Origin: Chrysoperla carnea | Taxonomy: Eukaryota; Arthropoda; Insecta; Neuroptera; Chrysopidae | Assembly (NCBI RefSeq): GCF_905475395.1 | Contig: NC_058337.1 | Location: 111,160,368 to 111,224,367, forward strand | Length of the DNA stretch: 64,000 nucleotides | Reading direction: 5' to 3' | Shown here: in pieces, positions 36,080-47,079 of the stretch | How the letters are laid out: each line of letters opens with the position of its first letter | How positions within the stretch are numbered: position 1 is the stretch's first letter | The notes under the pieces: model-generated | What the model saw: only the letters and a program-made list of their open reading frames with translations | Database searches by the model: none | Told to the model about the DNA's origin: nothing | Translations under genes and position numbers: made by a program

Positions 36080-37351
36080 GACGGTAGGAGATTTTGAAGA
36101 TTTTAGAAAGAAGAAGAGAGTAGACCTAGTATGGGATCTTTATCTGCCGAATAGCCTAAAAAGACAAGAACGAGAAGGAAGAGGAGCTGACATTCGACGT
36201 CAAGTTATTGCTAATAATAGCTTACCTTCCGATTGGTCAGATTTTCTGAAAAATGAAAAAAATAAAGCTGAGCTTTTCATTTTCTAGGGCAAGCCTTCCT
36301 AAGTGACTTTGATGCTGCTAATGTGGTGACCAATCTTGCTAATAAATTGATTTCCTCAAACTACACTTGTACCACGATATCTGGAAAAGAAATAGGAACA
36401 CATGCAGAAGAAGCTGATGGCCGCATCGTACTTCACGCTAAAGATATGGCCGAACAGGGAATAACGCGTATTTTGATCAGATCATCGGATACAGACGTTT
36501 TGGTGTTATTAATATCATATTTTCACCAAATTTCAATTGAAAGCAGCCTACAGGAGCTATGGCTATTGACCAGAACGGAAAATAAACGCCGTTTTGTGGA
36601 AGTTCACAAAATAGCTAATACTTTAGGTCCGGACAGTTCGACTGCTCTTCGTGGTTTTCATGCCTTTACAGGGTGTATAACTACTTCTTATTTCCATACA
36701 AAAGGGAAGAAATCATGCTTCAAAACGTGGTTATCACACCCTGAAGTAACACCATCTTTCAAACAAATATCGCAGCCATTACAAAGTCTTCCTGAAGGAA
36801 TAATGGCCATGCTGGAAAAGTTCACTTGCTACTTATATGATCCTCAAACAACACATTCGTCGGTTAACTTGGTACGCAAAGAACTATTTGCAACAAAAAA
36901 TAAATTGGTAACCAATATCCCACCAACATTGGCAGCATTACAAAAACATGCACTCCGTGTTGTATATCAAGCGGGCCACTTATGGGGCAATGCCCTTACT
37001 CTTGATGATGCCTCTGTGCCATTACCATCCTCTTGGGGTTGGAAGACGTTTAATGATAGCTGGGTACCACAGTGGTGGAAGTCAGTGAAATATGGCGTTA
37101 GTTGTCTTACTTGGACCATTTTGGCTGTAAAAAAGGCTGCGAAACAATGCGCTGCACGTGTCGGCGAGTGAATCTACCCTGCACAGTTCAATGCATCATA
37201 TGTAAAGGCAGCTGCAAAAACGAAAGGTATATAATTTTTTACTTACTGTTTATAAATTATATTAGGTATATTTTGAACTGATTTAATATGAATCTTCTCT
37301 TCTTTCAGTTTAACCATATCGGACGAAGAAGAAAAAGAGGAGTACGAATAA
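36078..37351 (+). pseudogene. Broken transposon-borne FEN1/PIN-like protein gene, right arm
   Basis: Two overlapping frames and a tail make up this gene. The first (36078-36287) has VDLVWDLYLPNSLK, EGRGADIRRQV, LPSDWSDFL and NKAELFIF, then stops. The second lies one base back (-1), is open from 36272 to 37171, and has HAEEADGRIVLHA, IRSSDTDVLVLLI, ALRGFHAFTGC, VNLVRKELFATK and VVYQAGHLWG. Near its end, a second -1 step at 37129-37135 leads to a Cys-rich block (nine Cys) up to 37226. A GT-AG intron (37227-37308) then leads to an acidic end, DEEEKEEYE, with stop at 37349-37351. The order matches an uncharacterised invertebrate protein family. The EEAD, DTD and GCD positions resemble the acidic core of FEN1/XPG-I nucleases (inference). 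Here GCD is GCI. Only the 3' half is present. Confidence 0.75.
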
Positions 37352-38147
37352 GCGGAAAAATATGATATTTATTATATGTATATATATTTCTCTAATTCCT
37401 CCAAAAGTTGTTAGAAATTCCCTGTTGCCACTCCGAAAAGCATTCTAGGTTGAAGTTTTTGTAAATTGTGACCAAAACAAATTGTGTGTGTATCGGTACG
37501 AATTTATGCGCGAGTTCCACTTGCACTAAGCCGGTTTTCACAGACGTCATATCATGACAATACCGTCAAAAATCATTTTCTATTTAAATTACTGATATCA
37601 GTGAATTCGTTTTGATTAGACAATGCATCACATTACGTACAATGAAGGCTTTTAAAACCACCCTTTTTTTGTAATGCGTATAATTCAAAAACTACTCGAC
37701 GGATTGTGACGAAATTTTTTTTATTTTGTAGGTAATATTCTCAAGTTTTATTTAAACAAAAAATATTTGACCTTCATCATAGGATATTTAGCTGTTATTT
37801 TCACTAGAATGAAAAAATTAATTGATAAATTACACAATTTTCTTAATATTTGGACGCCATCTTTAATTTTTCGAATGGTATGTTTTTCTTTTGATTAGAG
37901 GTGTCAATACGAATTGATTGACACCTCACTCGCTTAAATCGGTGCAACCGTTTTGATCCTGTAAATGTTTTAAATTATGCATCTGCCATTTTGGAAAATG
38001 GCCGCCATCTTGAATTCCAGTGGATGAAAAATGTGTTTCCTCGGACGAAATCATTTATTTTGGTCCCTAGTATCACTGTGCGAAGTGGCTTGCTTTCTGC
38101 ATAAAATGCAGCTTTTCATGAAAATATCACCGTAAGCCCTAAGACTA
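36236..38147. repeat. Right arm of the giant inverted repeat
   Basis: Reverse-complement partner of 34027-35928. Confidence 0.85.
37129..37135 (+). other. A AAA AAG heptamer at the frame break
   Basis: In the 282-codon frame the codons read GTA AAA AAG. This places a canonical X XXY YYZ slippery heptamer exactly where a -1 shift opens the Cys-rich tail. The mirror lies at 35029-35035 in the left arm. It may be a programmed site or simply a homopolymer indel. Confidence 0.5.
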
Positions 38148-38716
38148 TTTCTGTTGTCTGATCAATATTTATAAAGGGAATATTACCTTTATAAAAATAT
38201 TTCATAAATATTTTCAGTTATAAAATGTCAATAAAAAAAAAACATATATTTTTATATGAGAAATATTTTTAGGATGTATTTAAACACACAAAAAAATATC
38301 ATTTTGTGTTGTTTATGTATATTTATAAATATATTAAAACATTTTGGGGACCATATAAATTCTATATTAAGGTTAAATGATGGTCTCTCATCACTTTTAA
38401 TACATTCACGTATCAAAAATAAAGAATAAAAATGTTGCAAGTATGAATAAAAAATATATCAAACTATCTTTTTGAGAGTATAATCATGAAAGAGATATTT
38501 TAGCGTTGTAGTAAAATGTATTCTAATTTTGTAGCAATCATGGTTGAAATAAAAAAAAAGATAGTTAGTCATGAGGACTGTCGACGGAAGCGAAAACCTT
38601 AAACTGTGGAAAAACTGTGTTTTTTTTTCTTCATTTTTTAATTAATTATAGTATAAATTATTAAAATTACATAATTTATAAATTGAAATTATTAACGTGT
38701 GTAAAAAACTATTATG
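38148..38716. other. Spacer, nothing recognised
   Basis: AT-rich DNA between the palindrome and a family B copy. Confidence 0.5.
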
Positions 38717-39384
38717 AACAAGTGAAAACAAACAATTGACTGAGTTAATTGTTGAAATACCATGTATAGGCAGTGTTGATAACTCTGTCACATTTCACAT
38801 ACATATATACCTATCTGACATATTTAACTGATATTCTCATATAATGCGCAAGTGTTGATGCGCAATCGTTTGTTTTTTTTGACGTCACGTAAATAACAAA
38901 AGATATTCACTTTTATATTCCTATATTAATACATACTATAAAATTTGCACCTAATTAACGCCCTCGTGGGTAAACAGTGATGTTTACAAAAAAATGTTTC
39001 AAACAAAAGTTTTTATTTTTTTATAAGCAACATTTTTTACATTTAAACTTTTGTTCTATCTCTAACGGTTTACAAGATGGGTCCTACGGACCCAAGACCC
39101 AATTGACGATTTACGTCCTGAGTACGCTGTAAAAATTTCAGATCGATATCTTTTTTCGTTTTTGAGTTATCGTGTCCACAGACGGACGGACGGACGGACG
39201 GACGGACAACCGGAAATGGATTAATTAGGTGATTCTATGAACACCTATACCAAAATTTTGTTCGTAGCATCAATATTTTTAAGCGTTACAAACTTGGGAC
39301 GAAACTTAATATACTATGTATATTTCATATATACATGGTATAAAAACTTAATATACTATGTATATTTCATATATACATGGTATA
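38717..39384 (-). mobile_element. Family B interspersed repeat, full-length reverse copy with duplicated 5' end
   Basis: Read on the minus strand it runs from the 5' palindrome to AACTCAGTCAATTG and CACTTGTT. The 5'-terminal ~42 bp occurs twice in tandem (39304-39345 and 39346-39387). The GACGGACG microsatellite is at 39180-39209. The open frame at 39237 is a shadow. Confidence 0.8.
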
Positions 39385-39387
39385 ATA

Positions 39388-42035
39388 ATGAAAACAAGCA
39401 CCAACACATAGTGTTTTCAAGCGGTCATCGGTCCTAGAACTAAGTGTGCTTTACAATGTTGCTTTACTTCAATGACGCTTGTCTATGAATGACGACGATG
39501 CGAGTTCCATGATTTTTGTTCACAACAAAAAAATGCTCAACGCTCCTAAAGAAGTTTTTACTTCAAAAATTAGAAGAAAGGTAAAAAATTTCATGGGTTT
39601 TTGATACAACAATATGTCTAGCAATTTTTTGCATGAAAATTTTCACCAAATTTCGTTTATTTAAATAGTTCTATTATTTGAAAAATGACTAAGGGTGGTA
39701 GCGTTGGTTATAGCTTTACTTACGACTAGAATTTATGAACATGTTTTTTTGCCAGCGATTCATGATTCATGTATCAGCAGAATACCGTAAAAAGTTTTTC
39801 TACTCTTTAAACTTTACCGTTTAAGATATTCAAGATTTGAGAAAATATTATAACCATTTTTCACGTTAATCGATTATTTACCGAGATAATTGACTTCACT
39901 TTTAATATTGTAAATGGCGACTACCCATTTAAAAATTCGAGATAGGAAACTTGATTAAACAATTCTGCAAGCAAACTCAGTCTCTCTTTTTTCGACGATT
40001 TTACTATATTGTTATTGTTCGCTAATTATTGTTCATAAAGCTGGTATTATTTGTTAAAGAACTATATTATCAACTAATAGAAATTTTATATATCTCGATT
40101 TAAAATTTACAATTAGTAATCCCTAAACTACTTAATTAGGAATAAGCAGATATAAAATAAATGGCTTTTAAAACCATGTAAAATGGATTATATACAAAAA
40201 AAGATAATATTTTATAATGTGAAAGGGAAAAATTTTCTAATAAGAAAGATTGTATTTTTCTTCCTAAGTTGATTATCTTACTTTAATCCGATTTAGTAAT
40301 GAAAATTAGATAATTTTAAAAGGAAAATGGAGAAACTCAGAATTGTATATTAGGAAAGAAGACTAATAGTAAATCAGAAAATATATTTCCTTTGTTTTAA
40401 ATACAAATAAGATACGGAAATTAAAATTATTAAATTAAAGTAAAATCTAAGTTTTCATTCATATGGGAAAACGTTATGAAGAAATTTTCTATTTTTGACA
40501 CAAATCAAAAATAAATTATGCAAATATTAACTTTTCACATCCGTATACCTAGATTAACTCCAACGATGATGATAATGAATTATATCGTCAAGTTTTGCTT
40601 CATTTATAAGAATTGGTATTTATACTTTAAATTATTGTTAATTCTTGCAGCTCTAGCGTCGCGAATTTTATTCTTATTTTGATTTAAGGTAGTTTACCCT
40701 TGGTAGTAAAGTTCTTAAAAACATGCTCTTATATTTATGACAAAATTGTTGAATACTAAGACATATTATCTATACATGTATATAATACACGCACACAACT
40801 GCTTTATAATTTGTTTTTAAGCGAATTGCCGAAGGAAATAGAGCTGCTATTGCTTTTGTACTGATGATGGTATTTTGATAAAATTTCTTCAAATGTTCAT
40901 CGATCCTATCTTATATATGTCATAAATGACTATCGTTAAAATTTATATATATATGTATGCATATATATATGTATCTATACATTTATGTGTCCGTATTCTC
41001 TCTAGTGGTCGCAATTTAAGTCCGATTCGAATAAAATTTGGTATCAAGAACGGTTTTGGTATTTGAATGGTCAACTTCGTTAAAGAGGCAAATTGACAGA
41101 TTGTATTTTTTCATCAGTTTTAAGCATTTTCTCTAGACACTTAGTTTTCGAAATAAAAATTCTTAAAAAACTAAAGTGCAATAATATATTCTGAGGGCAT
41201 TTCTTTAGCTAACGCAGCTCCTGCGCAAGGAATTTCTTTGTTTTTTCCTGAAATTTTTAACAAATGGTAATAAATTAATGTATCAACTGGTTGTTTTTGA
41301 AAAAATGGTATAATGGTATACATTGTATTCGTGATGTAATGTTATAGCTTGTTGCATGTACATTTTAATTTTTAGTATGTAATTCTATAGACGGTGAAAA
41401 AACTTCTTTTTTTTTATAAAATACAGAATAATTTTATTAATCTTATATTTCAGTTTTATTGAATTCCTAAGAAAAATCACTTTACAAGTGGTCTGCCTTA
41501 ATTCAAATGAATTTTTGTTTTTGAATAAAAAATTATATATGATTATATTCGACAGTTTTTCAAACAAAAACTTTTCTGGAATTCATGTTTTTTTCTTTCG
41601 TATTATTATCTATAAAATAAAATTTTATTCAGAGCAGGTGTCTTTCAAAATAATAATTTTATATCAAATTAAGATTCAGAAGACCATTATGCGTATAATA
41701 TTTATAATATTCTATATAAAATATTAATAATAATTATTAATATTTATCTTAATGATATAATATTTTCTAATATTAATAATTATGTTTATGTGATAAGGAT
41801 ACCTAATTTTCATGAAATTTATTTATTTAATTATTATAAATTCAATTGTGAAATTTTATTTATTATTCACTTTACATGTCAAGTTAAAATGTGAATTGTT
41901 GATTTTCATCATAAAACATTATACACATATAGTGTTGAATATTCCATGTCTGAAGTTTACAGCCTTATATGTTACAAAATTGAATACTTAGCAAATTCTA
42001 TTGAGATACTTAACTCGATTAAAACATAAGTTAGG
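39388..42035. other. Intergenic, nothing firm
   Basis: No gene was recognised. A TA-rich microsatellite lies at about 40946-40983. Confidence 0.5.
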
Positions 42036-42039
42036 TTAG

Positions 42040-42313
42040 TTTAAATTGCCTGCGTCCACGAAGGACACACTTGGGCTATAGAGCAAATTGTGATGCCATA
42101 TATGTGTTTTACCACCTTTCCGCCGATAATTTCAATTATCAGCTACTCAATTTCAGAGGCTGAGTGCACCTCCTTCATGCATATACCATGCACTACACCA
42201 GCCCATCACAACTATTAATTAAATCAATTTTATTACGACGGGAATCGAACCCGCTACTCTAAACATACCACGGACGGAATTGGTTACGCCTTAACCAACT
42301 GAGCTAATAGGAC
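42040..42313 (-). mobile_element. tRNA-derived SINE, type 2
   Basis: On the minus strand TAGCTCAGTTGGTTAAGGCG (A box) and GCGGGTTCGATTCCCGTC (B box) form a tRNA-like head at about 42226-42313. A non-tRNA body follows containing GATGGGCTGGTGTAGTGC and ending near 42040. The head differs from the type 1 SINE at 18.9 kb. A complete tRNA cloverleaf is not evident and the body continues well past the B box, so a SINE is preferred over a tRNA gene. Confidence 0.65.
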
Positions 42314-44899
42314 GATTAAACATAAATAACTTTTATTTTTCAAATTATATATGTGATTGAAACTTTTTCCATCCTCTTGAAATATTATTTATTTTCGAAC
42401 TATGAGTTTTTCAGACTTTTTCAACTTATCTACAGTTTAAAAAAAAAATATATTTCAAGTGAGATTGAAAGGTGAGATACTTTAATCTTTTTTAAAATAG
42501 ATGTGTCTATAAATACAGAAACGGTCGCACGATTGAAAAAATTTATTTACTATAGAAAAATAATTGTGTGCATTAATGTTACAAAATATTTGTTAAATAT
42601 TGGAAAATAAAATTTGTATTATTATCTGTCATTCGTCATTTTGTTTTAGAGACTGAACAAAATATTTGATATTTAAAAAAAGTTTACTAATTTTAAAGAG
42701 TAAGTTGTTCTAACAATGCAATTGATACATCAAAGTAATAAATATTTACTTTTCAATTCATCAAATTGATGGATTAAGGACGGTTTATGTTTAACTATTC
42801 GATTAGTCACGTTGATTGAATTTCCATTGAATGTGTCTTGATGACTTGTACAGATGATGTGTCTTTATTTTTTTATTTTATTAAATTTATTTACCAAGAA
42901 ACAAAATCACATTTACATCAATTATACATCGGAAGTACACATGCTCTATAGAGAACAAAAATCACCTGATCATAGGCCGAGGTAACGCATGTGAAATTGT
43001 TAGTACATAAAATCAAACAATGTGTTTTAAACAAATAGTTCCACAAAATTGAAGAATGGGTCATAAATAGCATAGTTAATTACGCTTGACTGTCGATAGA
43101 GGTACTTGCAAGTTATAGAGGACCAGGAGTGTAAGAAATGGAAAATCCACTTTCTCCCATAGAGGTATCTTTTTTCACTTCTAGAGGTTTTAGAGGCTTA
43201 AAATAACGAGATTTGCCAATGTCAATTACTTTAATTTGTAGATATTTCTCGCTTATCAAGGTCTCATTCACCCAGGTTTCATTATATATATTTTATAGGG
43301 GCCTTAGTTTACTAAACTCAGTGAAAGTAGAAAGGGATGGTGATGCTACTGCGTCAAATGACCATCTTTTTCTACGTATACTCGTCGTAAATAGTGTGCC
43401 CATTTAGCCCTCTAAGATTCAAAGTATGCCACTCTTCTAATGCTACCTATCAAAAAAGGCCAGCCTATTCTAACACAATATGCGTTAATTAAACTCTGGT
43501 TGGCTTGAGCATTAATTGGCCATTTCTTGGTAGTCCACCTTACGAGAGTGATATAAATTCAAACTACGAGTATGAATTTTTGGTAGCTCGCATTAGAAAA
43601 GTAGTACACGCTTACTCAAATAACTTGATTACAGCACCAACTATGGTATCTTGTCATAGTTATAGCTATGGCAAGATAGTTGAAAGTTAAATGGCTGATA
43701 AGTGAATCGCCACAGCGCGATCGATAGGCTACAGCCCTGTCTATGAAACTCATCGTCATATCTAGAAGAATCGGTTAAATAATTTTTACCGACTTACATA
43801 ATGCACTTCCGACTCATATAATTTTAACTTGAAAAATAATTCTGCTTTTATATACAAACTGTCTTGTTAATTGGCACGATATGATTCAATCAATAAATTG
43901 ATAACATCATTGTGTCAATTGGCAAGGTTTGTATTCGGAAAATATTTTGCCATGAGCAAAGTGCCTGTGCCTATGCCTTAGGCTTATAAAGAAGTGCATA
44001 GGAAACAATAGTAATTTCACCATTAGTATTCAAATATTATAAACGAATTGTTTAAAGGAATAGCCCACTCTGTTTAGGGTTTAGTCATTCTATGGACTAC
44101 TGCTATTTTTTCAAGATTAAAGCCTGCCATATTCACTGCTTTTGCATTAATTATGACTGCCATATGCACTGCTTTTGCATTAACATTAACATTAACATTA
44201 TCAACTTCAATTAATTCAATTTATAATGGGAAAAACTTATATGGCGGAAGCTTTGGGTATCATAAAAATGAGGTTTCATTGCTAGGGCGTAGTTCTGTAA
44301 GCTATACTGTATAAAATATGTATGGTAGCAATGTTTATTTAATACTTAATTGCATTGTTTTGTTGAATTTATTATTTAAGTCACAAAATGAATGTTGAAT
44401 GATAAACTTTGATAAATTTGATAAAATATTTCTTACAAACTTATGTAAGAAATGTATATTTTATATACAAATACAATGACTAACGACGATGGTAACAATA
44501 TTCATTTAAATAATATGTCTACTACTTAAATGTCTAATATAACCTACGTACAACAACGTATCTACGTTACAACTACGAAAATATACTGGGAGACACTCAC
44601 TCAATGTTTCAAGTCATTTGTTACAAGTATGACGACCCTTAATTCATATAATTATGTAATCATTGAAAGATAAATGATGTACACAGCGTTGGTCAGCTGA
44701 GGCGTAATAACAGGATTAAAACATTTTTTACAAACTTTATTTTATTTGGTAGGTTAATTTTTTAACTAATTATTTTTAGTCACTCCCCAACTCCTTTTGA
44801 AAAACGAGTTTTCGAATTTCATGTTTTTCTACAATTTGCTCTTGTCTGTCGTATATGTTGAAACAATTGAAAGAAGGGGCAAAAAATCGATCTATACAT
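42314..44899. other. Intergenic, with a short duplication at 44124-44205
   Basis: A segment TGCCATATxCACTGCTTTTG is duplicated and followed by an (ATTAAC)n run at about 44177-44200. No gene was recognised. The open frames at 43213-43407 and 43505-43690 lack family resemblance. Confidence 0.45.
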
Positions 44900-45120
44900 G
44901 AGTTGTTTTATCGAGGCCAACATTTAAAAAGCAAAGTGCATTTTTAAAGTACACAGTTTAATTTAAGTAGTTAGATCTTTTAATTCTGGTTTAAAATAAC
45001 TTATATTTAGCAAAAAAAAAAAAAAATAAATAAATAAATTCGAATCAATTAAATTGTAGTTTCTATTAGGTTTGAAAACACACTTTAAAGTTCAAAAAGT
45101 TAGTCTCGATAAAACAACTC
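44900..45120. mobile_element. Fold-back element of ~220 bp
   Basis: The left end GAGTTGTTTTATCGAG (44900-44915) pairs exactly with the right end CTCGATAAAACAACTC (45105-45120). Imperfect pairing continues inward. It is nested in a looser inverted repeat: GAGACACTCAC at about 44591 and GTGAGTGTCTC at about 45829. Confidence 0.55.
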
Positions 45121-46891
45121 AAGTAAAGCTAGGGTTAATTTTTAGGACGTTGTTTTATTCGTGTTTTCAGGTTAGCTGGTGTGATATATATATACGTATA
45201 CCGTAGATTACCAAATAAAGTACATTACTGGGACATTGGTATTTGTGTGTAGACTTTTTAAGCGAATTTTGAGTGATAAAATTTGAGTCTTTTTAACTAA
45301 AAAAGTAAAGGTACTTAACATTATATGGCAATAGAAAAGAAATAAAAGAAAAATAGGAAAGTCGAAAAATTTGATTTCCATAAACTTCTCCCTCGAGCCA
45401 CGTTTAAAACCTCAATTTTCTTCATTACCTACCGAACTTACTATTAACAATTTTCAGAAAGACCAAATGAATAATCGGAATTTTGGTTCATTATGTGTTC
45501 ACGGTCTATTAGACTAAATTTTCCTTTTCCTCCAACGAGTTTCAAAATCAGAGTTCTATTAAATTTTCCGATTTCATTCTTCAAAAAAAACAAGATAAAA
45601 AGTACCACGAGAATATTTATTACTATTGCTTTAAAGACATCGATATCTTATTATTTAAAAAACCTGATCTATAACAAATTAAATAATATAAGTTTTTTTT
45701 AATCACAGTGTGATTTATCCCCAACGGCCACCCCTGTAACCCATACATTGCTTAGTCAAAATTTACGTAGGTGATTCGTCAATTGAGGATCGTCATAATT
45801 AAAAAATATGATGACTTCACATTTTATGTGAGTGTCTCTCAGTCTTAAAGATAAAATATATTGTTACAAGTTCTATGAAAATGCGACGTAATATAAAATA
45901 TGTTTTCTGAATTATTATCAAGAAAAAAAATCATGATAGTTGTGGTTTTTTATTACGATAATAATAATTCTTAAAATTTAATATTATTTTTAATCGAAAA
46001 AATTGTTGTATATTTTATTTTTTTAACAAAATATTTGTATATTTCTTAAGTTTGTCAACCGGCATATTCCATTCGTTAGTCTGATGTCTTTAATTATATA
46101 ATAATTTTAATAAATGAGTCGAAATTTTTTTCTGTTATCTTATTTGCAATGGCTCTTCGTATGGATACACATAGTCAATGGGTCTAGTTTTGCTATCTAA
46201 AGGAAGGCTCACCCCAGTCTTGAACCATTTTGAGGTGCTTAAGAACAGCAGAATAGATTTGACATCGACCGATTTTAACTCCAATATTTCGTCAAAGAAG
46301 AGATGTATCTATGTGAATCATCTCAAATCGAATGCTGGGTTGTGACAGGAGAAAAGAGTCGTAATTTCTTTTTCCTTTTTCCTCTAAGGCAGTTCCTGCA
46401 ATGCCCATCGTACACTGTTGGGTCAAACTACTTAGCCTGTCTGCCTCCATTCCAGTATCCAGTAATACCTGTTCCTATGTTGGGAATAGATGCACTTTAA
46501 AGGGAGGTAATACATTTTAGAATCATAGAAAACATAAAACTATATGAAAATTTAAAACAATCCTAGAATGTATAATGATATCTACCATTTTATTTCTTGG
46601 AATCAAATTTTAAATTGAGAATAATTCAGTTCTCAGAGAGTTTTTTGGACGTGGAATGTAATTAAAAGATTCGAAAGCAAAAGGAAATTTTTTTCTAGCT
46701 TTGTATACCTACTTTCTTATTAATTTCTTACTATTTAATAGGCTAATTTTTATCGAGAAAAAAATTAATTCATTTTTTTTTTTTTCAATCAGAAATTTTA
46801 TAATTTACATTTTATATTTTGTAAAAAAAATCTTAGTAAAAGAGAGATTGATATAAGATAAGATGAGAAAAGAGAGATGAGAATTAAAATT
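45121..46891. other. Intergenic, with a possible degenerate non-LTR fragment at 46330-46500
   Basis: On the minus strand around 46500-46330 a frame containing GMEADRLSSL faintly resembles the end of a Jockey-type RNase H domain, but it is frameshifted and too decayed to call. Nothing else was recognised. Confidence 0.3.
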
Positions 46892-47001
46892 ATGATGATA
46901 ACATAATAAAAATGTATTATTATTATGTATCATCATAATAATAATGTATTATTATTATGATGATACATAATAATAATACATTTTTATTATGTTATCATCA
47001 T
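46892..47001. repeat. Perfect 110-bp palindrome of ATGATGATA/TTATTATTA simple sequence
   Basis: Arms of ~53 bp pair perfectly around a 3-4 base loop. A partial third arm continues to about 47040. It would form a long AT hairpin. Confidence 0.7.
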
Positions 47002-47079
47002 AATAAAAATGTATTATTATTATGATGATACATAATAATAAATCAGTTAATTTTATTTGAATTAGATTAAAAAAAAATG

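Larger units (their letters stand above)
34027..38147. mobile_element. 4.1-kb fold-back transposon (giant palindrome)
   Basis: The left tip TAGTCATAGGGCTTA and the right tip, reversed TAGTCTTAGGGCTTA, bound a palindrome with its axis near 36082. The outer ~1.9 kb on each side pair almost perfectly; I see at least six substitutions and a 10-base indel at the tips. The central ~0.3 kb (about 35929-36235) does not pair. TTT flanks both tips, which may be a 3-bp target duplication but is weak. Each arm carries the 3' half of the same broken gene, transcribed outward. The arms also hold a small hairpin, GAGGTGTCAAT/ATTGACACCTC, at 34237-34266 and its mirror. Superfamily not determined. Confidence 0.8.

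Noticed and set aside
36272..36287. Programmed -1 frameshift at the first frame break
   Set aside because: No X XXY YYZ heptamer lies in phase in the overlap window; a one-base loss in the T-run is simpler.
34027..38147. Giant palindrome as an assembly or sequencing chimera
   Set aside because: The arms differ by several substitutions and a tip indel, and the centre is asymmetric with different gene fragments on each side. Simple read-through artefacts do not produce that. It is not excluded without spanning reads.
39237..39437. 66-aa open frame with repeated YVYFIYTWY
   Set aside because: It is the duplicated family B 5' palindrome read as protein.
42226..42313. Functional tRNA gene
   Set aside because: A and B boxes are present, but the sequence continues into a non-tRNA body and a full cloverleaf is not evident. 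A SINE head is more likely.
43213..43690. Two adjacent 60-aa open frames
   Set aside because: They have no motif, lie in different frames, and have no splice sites that join them sensibly.
46303..46500. 65-aa plus-strand open frame
   Set aside because: No family resemblance in this frame. The minus strand has a faint EADRL motif like a decayed Jockey RNase H, too degenerate to annotate as a gene.
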